DNA from: Scylla paramamosain
Taxonomy: Eukaryota; Arthropoda; Malacostraca; Decapoda; Portunidae
Length of the DNA: 64,000 nt
Assembly: GCF_035594125.1 (NCBI RefSeq)
Contig: NC_087192.1
Coordinates: forward strand, 955,001 to 1,019,000
Direction: 5' to 3'
Within the stretch, counting starts at the first letter, position 1, and the number at the start of each line of letters is the position of its first letter. Of the stretch, positions 29,452 through 64,000 are shown in pieces. The translations under genes and the position numbers were made by a program. The notes under the pieces are model-generated. The model saw nothing but the letters and a program-made list of their open reading frames with translations, did no database searches and was not told the origin of the DNA.

Positions 29452-29530
29452 ATAACTTATTCTGCGTCTTTTCCCCAGGTCCATTCTCACCACCACCACC
29501 ATCTCCACCGACACCACCGACACCACCAGC

Positions 29531-41461
<11,931 letters not shown>

Positions 41462-41555
41462 GGAGTGACTGACTGCACCTCCTCTACCATTACTACCATC
41501 ACTGCTGCTGCTACTGCTGCTGCTGCTGCCCTACCACAGCTGCCAAGAAACGCAC

Positions 41556-41608
<53 letters not shown>

Positions 41609-41788
41609 ATTATATCATACAGCCTTCACATATTTTATCCACTCGGTTATGGTTCTGTGCATCATGGCAAATCACACTGCTGGTAGACAATGGATATCTG
41701 AAATGTTCCCTACTTTAATCCCCTCTGAACTGCTGTTACTGCTGCTGCTGCTGGATCCTTGGTGATCTGTTTGTATTTTTGCTCAAGT

Positions 41789-41863
<75 letters not shown>

Positions 41864-43130
41864 ATGGACCTTGGGGGGGCAGCTGGGTGGTGTGAACTGT
41901 GTTGTCAGTGATGACAACACACACACACACATGTGGCAAAAGCAACACAGCAGCAGATTTGTCAGCCTGGATATGCTCTTTGTAATCTGTGATACTTTTC
42001 AGAAGGGGAATATTGAAGGTTTTATACATTATTAGTTATTGTATTTTGGTCATAGGCTGATTTTGCACCACTTTAGCTTATAATTTTAAATTGGTTCTGA
42101 ACCCAAGAAATACTTGAAGGTGCAATTTTCAGATAAATTGAGTAGTATTCCAATTGTACATAGAGATAACAGAAAGTAAGTGAGAGTATTACATATCTGT
42201 TTTAGGTATTTTGATTTTTAGGTTTTCACCAAGAGGGTTGTTAGTCCTGGTCTTTGCTTACTGCCTGTCTGGACCTCACATTGGTGATGGGAAGCCTCAA
42301 GCGTGTGACTGTCTGGCAGCTGTGTGGGCCATTCTGGATGAGTATGTGCTGGATGGATGTTAACTGGCACCACATGAGCTTATTTGTTGGCAGATCCAGA
42401 TGTTGGGAGTACCACAGTTGCTGAGACAATGAGGCAGTCCTGTTAGGGAAGTTTAGTGACTGAACACTGAAGGTTGACCAAACTCCTCTTGGGCTACAGC
42501 TATCATTGTACTCGTAGCTCAATGGGTAAAGAGTTGTGTACCTTGAATGTCTTGATGGGAATTCTAGTGTTATTCCCCTTATGCCTTGCTCAGCAGGTGT
42601 CTGTGAGACCTGTGGACGGTGGTGTTATCACAGTCAAAAATGTTTTATTGTCCCACACTTTTTCCCATTGTCTTTAACATTTTCCCTTCGTATTAAGTCC
42701 AATAATCCACAGACTCTCCTCACAAATATAACAGGTGACAGATGCTAAGGAGGTCACAGGACTTAAGATTGAGGGAAATGGTAAACACTGGGAGTGAGTG
42801 TGGCAAATTACATGACCTCTGACCAGACTAGACCAACAGGATAAATGAACATGGCATAACTCCAGGCTGTGCTGTGTGGAGGCAGTCCTGGGGTGAGGTG
42901 ACAGCTGGTGTGACACTCATAGTCACTGGAGCAGCCAAGAAGCCTCACGACAATTATAAATTAATTAGCTTTGGCACAAGCCTTTGTTATCAACTAGGCT
43001 TGCCTCCTTCACAATGCTCCTGTCTTCCCCTCTGGTGGTCAGCCACTGCCTGCACCTCTGCCTTGTAGGGAATTTACCTCCTGCTCATGAGTGACACAAT
43101 GAAGAAAAGGAAATAAATCTACATCTTTTC
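41462..43130 (+). other. Candidate 3' UTR and downstream flank of the SLC7-like gene
   Basis: No coding exon is seen. Two (TG)n tracts lie at 41557-41608 and 41790-41861. The first clear AATAAA in moderately complex sequence is at 43112-43117, with another at 43606-43611. Which one ends the transcript is unknown. Confidence 0.3.
42505..42580 (+). mobile_element. Candidate tRNA-like fragment
   Basis: GTAGCTCAATGGGTAAAGAG is close to a tRNA D-arm/A box, but the B box (GGGAATTCTAGT) is degenerate. Possibly a SINE or a decayed tRNA pseudogene. Confidence 0.25.
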
Positions 43131-43154
43131 ATCTCTGCATGGGACAAATGAGGG

Positions 43155-43156
<2 letters not shown>

Positions 43157-43206
<50 letters not shown>

Positions 43207-43433
43207 TTCATAATTTATCTTATTTTTTTCCGGGCATTTATGGTGCTGAAAGACAAGAAAATTCATGCATACTTTACGATCACTCATTATTAATCTTTTT
43301 ATTTTATTATCCTTTTCATTATCATCAAGACCATGCTGGGCTTTAATTAATGTGTGTGTGTGTGTGTTTGTGTGTAATTATAGATATGTAGTTGTATTCA
43401 TGTCCGGTGGCAAATCAGATATATTTTGCTCAT

Positions 43434-43486
<53 letters not shown>
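43157..43486 (+). repeat. (GT)n and (GA)n tracts
   Basis: GT 43157-43204, a short GT at about 43351-43375, and GA 43437-43486. Confidence 0.92.
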
Positions 43487-43489
<3 letters not shown>

Positions 43490-43794
43490 TTTTGGCCCAA
43501 CAGTGGGTAATGATGATGTGTAAAGCATATTTTTCTAGGAGCAAATGAGGCAATGTGTCCGCCAGGCATCAACATGTCACTTCATTGTTACCATGTTTTT
43601 AAGAATGAAATAAATGTGCCTTTTTTACAGCTAGCTTGTTTGATTGTCATCAAGTGTGTGTGTGTGTGTGTGTGTGTGTCATGCCAATCTTTCTGGACTC
43701 TAGCCGTACCAGCTATTCTCTCTGTAGAGTTTAGAGATCATGATTATGGTTTAAATCCAAGGAAGCTACAGACTTGAGCTTCCTTGAGATGAGT

Positions 43795-44060
43795 AAGTTG
43801 AGACCTGTCACGCAACACGTTCCATTGGCTCACAGCTGAGAGGATGAGGATTCGACTCCCGGGCCGAGAGGAGAGGAGCTGTGGGATTTGTCTCCCTCCT
43901 TGCTGGAGTGCAGACCCCTACTAAGATACCTCTATTCATGGGGGATCCATCTAAAGTTGTGATCCAAGGCATTCTGTGTAGCATGGCGCAGTGTGACCTA
44001 CCAGGGATCCATGGTTTGGTGGAGGTCAAGAATTCTACATATCGTATACATTCCTTGGTT
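43795..44060 (+). mobile_element. Candidate tRNA-derived SINE
   Basis: ATTGGCTCACAGCTGAGAGG (anticodon-arm-like), then GGATTCGACTCCCGGG, a good pol III B box/T-arm. The A box is degenerate, so it is not a functional tRNA. It precedes a LINE tail, which may have mobilised it. Confidence 0.35.
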
Positions 44061-44149
44061 GAGGTGGTTCCTCGTGAACATGGCGGGTATCGTGAATCAT
44101 TATTTCTGCTGTTTCTGTCGTATGAGTTAAAATATTTGTGAATATCTGC

Positions 44150-44440
44150 CCTTTCTACTTTCTCTCACCACTATTCTCTTCACTTCCCAAATGCCTAAAT
44201 GCAGGATTTAACCAGTATTCACAATCTTTTAATCCTTTCTATGTTAAACTCTGGAACTCCCTGCTTGGTTCTGTATTCTGCCCTTCCTACGATCAGAATC
44301 CCTTCAAGGGGGAAGAGTCAAACATTTTTCAAATTTTGGATTATCCGTTCTGTCCTTTTTCTTTAGTACCTAGCACCCCGGTGGTCCCTTTCTTATGAAA
44401 TTTTTGCAGCCCCTGGCCAGTGCCACTTCTACATAAAGAA
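44150..44440 (+). mobile_element. Second LINE family, 3' end with ORF2 terminus
   Basis: Reads FYVKLWNSLLGSVFCPSYDQ, then NPFKGEES, the LWNSLP...FP...Y-x-x-x-x-FK end of a LINE ORF2. It is followed by CCCTGGCCAGTGCCACTTCT and ACATAAAG. Confidence 0.65.
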
Positions 44441-44848
44441 TACATAGATAAATCGCTAAACTTTTAATTTTGGAGAGGAAGAGCCTGAGTTAGTCCCTGA
44501 CTTAATACACAGCAGAGGAGGAGAGTGACTGCTTGAACTATTGAACTATATTATACAACTTTTTTTTTTTACTATTCTTTCTTTTTGCTATATTTGAGGA
44601 ACTAGACCTTGTAAAATATTGTTTTATCTAAAGTCATTTGTGTTGCGTTTTGTATTTCTGTGAGTTTGGCACACTGCTTTGGTTACGATATGATAAATGT
44701 GCGTGTTTGACATCAAGACTTTGCCTGTATTTATAACATATGTTCTTGTTATCTATCTAAAATCTCTGTTTTGTGTATTTTTATAGGTGTAATTAATACT
44801 ATTTACTTTTTATTACATTTCACCTGGGGACGAATCACCCTAGAACCG

Positions 44849-44849
<1 letters not shown>

Positions 44850-44902
<53 letters not shown>

Positions 44903-45052
44903 ATGGTGTTAGTGATGGTAATATTGATAATAGTAGTAGTAGTAGTAGTAGTAGTGATGGTGGTGGTGATGGTAATATTGATAATAGTAGTAGTAGTAAT
45001 AGTAGTAGTGATGGTGGTGGTGATGGTAATATTGATAATAGTAGTAGTAGTC

Positions 45053-45088
<36 letters not shown>

Positions 45089-45137
45089 ATGGTGGTGGTG
45101 GTGGTGGTAGTAATATTGATAATAATAGTAAAGTAGT

Positions 45138-45170
<33 letters not shown>

Positions 45171-45238
45171 ATGGTGGTGATGATGGTGTTAGTAATATCG
45201 GTAGTAGTAGTAGTAGTAGCAGTAGTAGTAGCAGCAGC
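44850..45238 (+). repeat. Higher-order (AGT)n / GATGGTGGT array
   Basis: AGT runs alternate with a recurring GATGGTGGTGATGGTAATAT block (then TGATAAT), about 5 cycles of 55-70 bases. Confidence 0.9.
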
Positions 45239-46228
45239 AACAGCATATGTTTGTTAATGAAATCGGCAGCGATAAGGTCATCTCCCCCATCCTAACAAAA
45301 TAGTACAACGGTAATCGGCAATAAATCACCAATGAACTTTCACATTACAATAGCCTGTAACATGGAGTCATAAATATTCCTCATATCACATCATTAAGTC
45401 GTTAACAATAACAAAAACTTCACTATTGTATAATATACAATTATATATAACACAAAAATTAAACGAACATCCCCCGTAACATTTCATAAACCACAATACA
45501 AAAATAACAAGCATGAGTGCCCAGTTCTCTTGCATTGCTTTTATTTATTTATTTATTTTTTCTGTGGTGTTATTTATCCCCAACCTATGTTCGTGCGCCC
45601 CTATGCACTGTTTTGTAACCAACCTTTCTTTAATAAACTGTCAAACTGTGACTGGTGTACAGGCACAGTACAAAGTTTTTGGTACAGGTCAGAGTACGTT
45701 TCAGAAAAGATGGGATTGCTATTTTTGCTGTTCGAACTTTCTTAGGTTTCGAGACGTGAGCTCGAGGCGATGAAGGGTCGAGCCTGAGGGACTTCCCATT
45801 TTTCAGTGTGTGTGTGTGTCGTGGTGGCGAGGAGCGGTGGTATAGCTTCCTTTGGCTCCTCCTCCTCCTTTCTTTTCCCTCTATAGTCTTTTTAACGCTT
45901 GTCCTCGTGTCCCTCTTCCTCCTCGTTGCTTTTCCATCGTTATCGTTATCATCATCCTCGCTCTCTCCGCCGGCCTTGTGCTCCTCACCTTACATCTGCA
46001 GATGGGGCTCACCCTCCTCTTCCTTTTTCTGCTGCTTCAACGCTTCTCGATTTTAGTTTTCTTTCTCCTCGTTCTTATCTTTTATCTTGTCCTCCACCAC
46101 TCCTCTCCATACGGACACACACACGCCACAATGTCACTGTCGATCCGGTGTCATTGCAACGTCTTGTTCAGGTGAGTTTCAAGCCTTGTATTATTAAACA
46201 ATGGAAGTTTGCTTATCTCGTTGCAAGT

Positions 46229-46237
46229 GTGTGTGTG

Positions 46238-46288
<51 letters not shown>
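46229..46288 (+). repeat. (GT)n tract
   Basis: GT dinucleotides with one T interruption nearby. Confidence 0.93.
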
Positions 46289-46295
<7 letters not shown>

Positions 46296-47196
46296 TTTTC
46301 ATGATGTTTATAGATAAGTTTGATAATTTTTTTTTCATATTTCCAAGTTGGATGTAGTTCTTAAACAGTTTTTATGTAGTTTTCATGATTTTTATGGGTA
46401 AGTTTTGTTTTCATATTTCAAAGATACACGTATATCTATTTTATTTTTAAAAATGCTGGTAATGGTACTCAGACTCTTTACGTCCCTCCAACCGCACCAG
46501 TTTGCTTGTTTTCTCCCTCGCTTCTCCACTCGTTCGCATTTTCTCTCCCTCCCTCACTGCTTCCTTGTTCTCTTCCTCCATCCTTCGCTCGTTCCTCGTT
46601 CTGCACCCTCCCACTCCTTTATGTACTTCTCTGTCTTCCCTCTTGCCTCTTCTCAAGTTAATTTGTTCCTGCATCAGTAGTGAGATTTTAAAATATTTGG
46701 TTGTATTCCCAGTATCACGTGAACATTGATAATTTTTCCAATAGGTTTACAATTATTACCCTTCATCATCTTTCCATCCTGCCCCCTGCCACCTTCCCTG
46801 CCTCCACCCGTGCCTCCTTCCTCAGACTCTACCCCCTGCTGTCCTCTGTTACTTCTTGCTTCTTTCCTCTCTCCTCCTTCCTCCTCCTCCACTGTTCTTT
46901 CTTTGCCTGTCAGTTCGTTTCTTCCAGCATTCCACCGTTTTCCTTCTCCCTCCCTCCGCTCTAAACGTCAAGATGATAAATTTCGTTCTCTTGTTCGTTT
47001 GCCGTCTCTTGTCTACCACTTCTCTCTCTCCTTCCCTCCCTCCCTCTTCAGAGATTTATTTCCTTCACTGGTGGATGGAGAGTTGTGCATCGTGGGAGGA
47101 GGAGAGGGTGAGGAGGGGAGTAAGGGAATGTTAGTTATATGTACTGGGCTTCATTATCGCCTCTTCTCGTGGTAATTTGGTGGTATTAGCTGGTAT

Positions 47197-47223
47197 TACT
47201 ACTACTACTACTACTACTACTAC

Positions 47224-47272
<49 letters not shown>
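47197..47272 (+). repeat. (ACT)n then (ATT)n
   Basis: ACT 47197-47223 running into ATT 47224-47272. Confidence 0.93.
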
Positions 47273-47273
<1 letters not shown>

Positions 47274-47699
47274 GGATACAAGCTCTTCAAGGGTCATTCG
47301 GTCCCTCGTATCCCCCTGATTGATGTGTTTCCTCCTTTACTCGTTAACTAGTTACTTCCTTTTCTCCACGCCTCCATCCCCATCCTCCTCTTCTCCTTCC
47401 CTACTTTCTCTCCTCGTCCCTCCACCTCCTCGTTTCCCTTCCTCCTTCCCTCCTAGAATTGCCTCCCAACTATTTCGGAGTCAATCGTAAATCGTCCTTC
47501 TGGTGATTCATGGTTTAAAATATTATAATTTACGTGATACTTGTTAATGTTAAAAGTTCCTTGAATATGTTCGGCAATGTCCGCGACGTGCGTCTCGCTG
47601 ATGTATTTTTCATCATCCTCTTCGCGCTTCCAACTTCTGCCCTGAATGTTTCTCTTTCCCTTTCCCTCTTTTCTTTCTTTAACTAACCCTCTGTTATGA

Positions 47700-47991
47700 T
47701 CTGTTATGATCAGTAGTACTGGGAATAGTGTACAGACCACCGACCAGTACAAAGGAAATTAGCACCTCACTGTGGCAGGAAATAAATAGAGCAGGCAGGT
47801 AGAGTCAGGTATGTGTGGTAGATTTTAATTTTAGGAATATCGACTGGAGCCTCATGGTGGGTAACAAGGAAGCAGAGGAATTTCTTAAAGGTAATTCAGG
47901 ATGATTTTTTTAAAACCGTCGTAGATAGAACCCACAAGGGGGAATAATAATCTAGATTTAATTCTTATTAACAGGGAGGAAGCAGTCACGC

Positions 47992-47995
<4 letters not shown>
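47700..47995 (+). pseudogene. LINE endonuclease-domain remnant
   Basis: Frames read GIVYRPPTSTKEIS, VCVVDFNFRNIDWSL, EAEEFLKVIQDDFF and GGNNNLDLILINREEAV. This is the order of an APE-type endonuclease (YRPP, DFN, LD-x-x-x-x-N) of a non-LTR retrotransposon, with the catalytic GDFN reduced to VDFN and stops between. It ends in a (TA)n tract. Confidence 0.72.

Positions 47996-48075
<80 letters not shown>
47994..48075 (+). repeat. (TA)n tract
   Basis: Uninterrupted TA, at the end of the LINE endonuclease remnant. Confidence 0.95.
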
Positions 48076-48077
<2 letters not shown>

Positions 48078-48779
48078 AACGGGATAAGAATAATATATTT
48101 TACAGTTTCTAGCCAGTATAATGTTTGTAGAAATAGAATAAATGTCTCAAAGTGGTTAAGAATTAAGAAAAAATATCCAAAATAGCAGATGTTAAGCTCT
48201 TTCTTGCAATGTTTCAATACGTGGCTCCGAAGCTTCGAGATCCGTTATTGCATTTTAAGAGAGAGTAATGTTTTAGTCCAAGAATGCTAGACTCTATCTT
48301 AAGCCTCCTTGGTTCAGTCAGTCAGTCAGTCAATGAAGGCAGTCGGTCAATGGGTTGATCAGTCTATGAATCAAACAATCAAAAATAAAAATCATCTTTA
48401 ATTAAAAATATACAATACACAACAATAATAACAATAATTAGCTTTAAGTCATAAAATGTCTCCAGTGTCTAAAGGCGGTGGGTGGGAACTATTTATTTCT
48501 TTATCTATCTATCTGGACAGTGCAAGGTAAGAATAGAATATCAAATCAAATCAAAATGCTACTAAATAAATGCACAACTTTTGACTCTTGTATATCGCTT
48601 ACTAAAACAACTTCATCGTACGCACGGAGAACATTATCGTACAGCAATCATTGCTACCACTCTCTCTCTCTCTCCTAGTTTCCGTGTCAAAATGCTATCT
48701 TGTAGGTATATAATTTCTCTAGTTTTAACACATGAACTTTCTGGCAAAACTCCTCACTTTTCACAATGATTCTCTTACG

Positions 48780-49190
48780 GTGTTTTAATGTTAAAAGTTC
48801 ATCTAATCTCTTCTGTATAAAGAAAAATAAGTTACCTCAGTTCTAAAGCTCAGTAAAGCAAACTCTGACAACTACGATATTGTTCTCTCAACTCATCACT
48901 TACAAAAATCGTCTCTCCTCACGTCTTTCAATGCTAAATGTTCACTCTTGTCACTCCAACACACACAATCTCTCCTCGATAAAGAAAGGTACCTCGATTC
49001 TAAGGCTCAGTAATGCAAAATCTGACAATCACCAAAGTTTTACCCACGACTCACTCGCTTCTGAAAAAAAAAAACTCCTTTTGTCTGTTTTTAAAAAGTT
49101 CATAGTCTAGTAAAGCAATATGATCTCTCCTTAATTAATATAAACAATAAATCCTAAGTTCTAAGGAAAACAAAAATTCTACCCTGTAAT
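48780..49190 (+). repeat. Diverged tandem repeat, about 140-160 bp, 2-3 units
   Basis: Units share TTAAAAGTTC/CTAAATGTTC, ATAAAGAAA, TTCTAA-GCTCAGTAA-GCAAA and CTGACAA, at 48791, 48932 and 49091. Lies between the two genes. Confidence 0.65.
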
Positions 49191-49827
49191 CCATAAACTT
49201 TCATCCCAGTTACTCTTGAAGTATTGTTTGAAGCGTTTCTACTAAATACTTCGGTTTGTTTGTCATTCGTCTCATTAATACACTTTCAAATAAACATCTA
49301 CATATATTTTCCTCCTTTATTCCTGTTTATTTATTTATTTTTTTTCTGTTCCTTCTCCCACTTTTCTCCATTCTTGTATCAATTATCTGCTCTTCTTCCA
49401 ATCTTCATCTTTTCTCCTTCCCTTTTCTTCTTCCTTCCTGCTAATGTCCATCTCTATTGTTCGTATTACCACTTTTGTTTGTTTCCTCTTCCCTTTTCAT
49501 TATTCTGTCTAGTTTCGTCTCTACCACACTAATCTCCATCCATTCTTCTTTTCCTTCCCTTTTCCCCTTTTCTCATTCCTATCACTCCTCCTGCAGCCGT
49601 GTGTCTATCTATCACCAATCCCTACACTTAATTCTCAGTTCCGTCCACCCATCACTTCCTTCCCATTCCCAGTAATACATATCCAAGAATTCCCGTCTGC
49701 TGAAAAAAAAAAAAAATAGCAATTCTTTACACACACAATTAGAAAAACGTATTTATTTCCCTACCAAAAACAAATGAATTAGTTATTTATATATATTCTC
49801 ACCTGTTTCGGATACAACCAGAATAGC

Positions 49828-49830
<3 letters not shown>

Positions 49831-49892
<62 letters not shown>

Positions 49893-50435
49893 CTTCATTT
49901 CATCACTAGAGTTCGAAGCCTCATAAGTTTCGAAGCAGTGAAGCCTCCACAGAACACCTCTGATCAATGAACCTTCCGAACCTTCGAGTCTCGTCCTGCC
50001 GAGTTTCGAGTCATTTTAAAGTTCACTATAATATTTTTCACTTTTTTTCTTTCACAATTTCACGATAATGTTTCTTCTACGGAGACGCTCTTGTTTCACC
50101 ATTTCACATTAATATTTTTCACTATTTTTATCAGTTTTTTTTTTTTACTTTTCACACCATATCACCGCATAATTTTCTTTTTACTTTAGATTACTTTACT
50201 TTTTTTTCGACAATCTTATTATATAGTATTCATTTTTTATTGCAGTATTTCTTCTCTTCTTTTCTTTTCTTCACAGTCACTAGATAGATATATGTTATGT
50301 TTTTTTTTTTTTTTGTGATGATGGTAGTGATGATGACAGCAGGAATGATAATGACAGTAATTATTCTAACTTATCAATTACTTTTCTCTCCTTTCCTTCT
50401 CTCATTTTCCTTCTTTCTAACGTATAATAGATCTG

Positions 50436-50485
<50 letters not shown>

Positions 50486-50542
50486 CTATTATGAGAAGCC
50501 TTGTTTCTCCGCCTGTGTGAGAAAGTACTGGTGGTGGCAGAT

Positions 50543-50586
<44 letters not shown>

Positions 50587-50788
50587 TGATGTTAGTGTTT
50601 ATGGTGGTGAGTGAGTGTGCCACTGTACTTTCTAAATAGTGGTGAGGTGTTGTGCATAGTGCCAATGGTGGTGGTGGTGGTGGTGGCGGCGGCGGCGACG
50701 GTGGCGCATCACAGGTGAGTGTTCTCGTGCTCCTCCTCTGGATCAGGTTTCTCACACCTGAAAGCACCAACACATTGTACCACATGCA

Positions 50789-50832
<44 letters not shown>
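49831..50832 (+). repeat. (CT)n, (TG)n, (AGT)n, (GGT/GGC)n, (ATT)n
   Basis: CT 49831-49889, TG 50435-50482, AGT 50542-50586, GGT/GGC 50666-50696 and ATT 50788-50832. Confidence 0.92.
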
Positions 50833-50833
<1 letters not shown>

Positions 50834-51056
50834 CATCATCATTATCAATCCCAAAAAAATCAACCCTTTCATACCAATCATCTTATTTACCACACCATTT
50901 CCTAATCTACTACATTAACATTTCAGTATTCACCTTACATAATTATCTACTCAACCATCACCACTATCATCCCTATCATCACTTCTCTCCTGAATGCTGG
51001 ATGGCGTGACGTCGTGAGAGTTATAGTCATGGCAGTGGTGGCGGTGGTGGTGTCAC

Positions 51057-63592
<12,536 letters not shown>

Positions 63593-63755
63593 GGTGGCGG
63601 CTGAAGGACACGCTGAAGAAGGCGATGACGGAGGTATTGAAGATGTTGAAGGTGGTGAGTAGAGTTACAAGTGGCGTCTGTGTCCCCTCTCCGATGCCCT
63701 CAGGAGCCTCGTGCAGTAGTATCTGTAGGAGAAGAAGGAATGTTAGCGTTTATGT

Positions 63756-64000
<245 letters not shown>

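Larger units (their letters stand above)
45240..51056. other. Interval between the two convergent genes
   Basis: Pyrimidine-rich blocks (45850-46120, 46480-47060, 49300-49670), a LINE remnant, tandem repeats and microsatellites. Open frames here are low complexity. A donor-like CAG/GTGAGT at about 46172 and another at 50714 have no matching coding exon. Confidence 0.5.

Noticed and set aside
42505..42580. Functional tRNA gene
   Set aside because: A good D-arm-like start, but no convincing acceptor stem or T-arm; listed only as a tRNA-like fragment.
45852..46175. Hydrophobic 107-residue frame ending at a CAG/GTGAGT donor
   Set aside because: Pyrimidine-rich DNA gives Leu/Phe/Ser-rich frames by composition; no family resemblance and no partner acceptor.
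63593..63722. Open frame upstream of the SLC22-like ATG (PLVTLLTTFNIFNTSVIAFF)
   Set aside because: It is out of frame with the conserved exon 1; the ATG frame has an upstream in-frame stop and a strong Kozak context, so this is leader.

Overview
The window is animal nuclear DNA, most likely from a decapod crustacean and perhaps a crab. Three things point this way: spliced genes with GT-AG introns, a run of the arthropod telomere motif TTAGG (5727-5766), and an extreme load of di- and trinucleotide microsatellites. The species cannot be fixed from sequence alone. I see no bacterial, viral or CRISPR features.

Two multi-exon solute-transporter genes can be assembled exon by exon, and they converge. 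On the plus strand, 29531-41461 holds an 11-exon SLC7-type amino-acid transporter (LAT-like light chain, 501 residues after allowing for one apparent single-base frameshift in exon 7). On the minus strand, 63592 down to 51057 holds a 10-exon SLC22-like (organic cation/carnitine type) major-facilitator transporter of 497 residues. Exon phases agree at every junction of both genes, apart from the frameshift inside SLC7 exon 7. About 9.6 kb of non-coding, repeat-rich DNA separates their 3' ends. Both encode plasma-membrane carriers, but nothing suggests joint regulation.

Region by region: 1-29478 has no convincing protein-coding exon. It holds microsatellites, at least 16 copies of a roughly 220 bp foldback repeat, LINE 3' remnants, degenerate telomere-like DNA (10785-11195), and one exon-like block (15245-15293) that could be a 5' UTR exon. 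29479-41461 is the SLC7 gene; its intron 8 carries a 3.2 kb hAT-type DNA transposon with an exact 8 bp target duplication. 41462-51056 is the interval between the genes, with possible SLC7 3' UTR, tRNA-like and LINE remnants, and minisatellites. 51057-63722 is the SLC22-like gene, with a decayed Harbinger-like element in intron 3 and further foldback copies, TTAA-flanked elements and LINE fragments in its introns. 63723-64000 ends in a (TG)n tract.

The most striking results come from the non-coding DNA. The foldback family has imperfect terminal inverted repeats of about 50 bp, beginning GGNCCGTATTCTGAAAC. A piggyBac-like TTAA element sits nested inside one of its copies. SLC7 intron 1 takes its donor from a (GT)18 tract and its acceptor pyrimidine tract from (CT)80.
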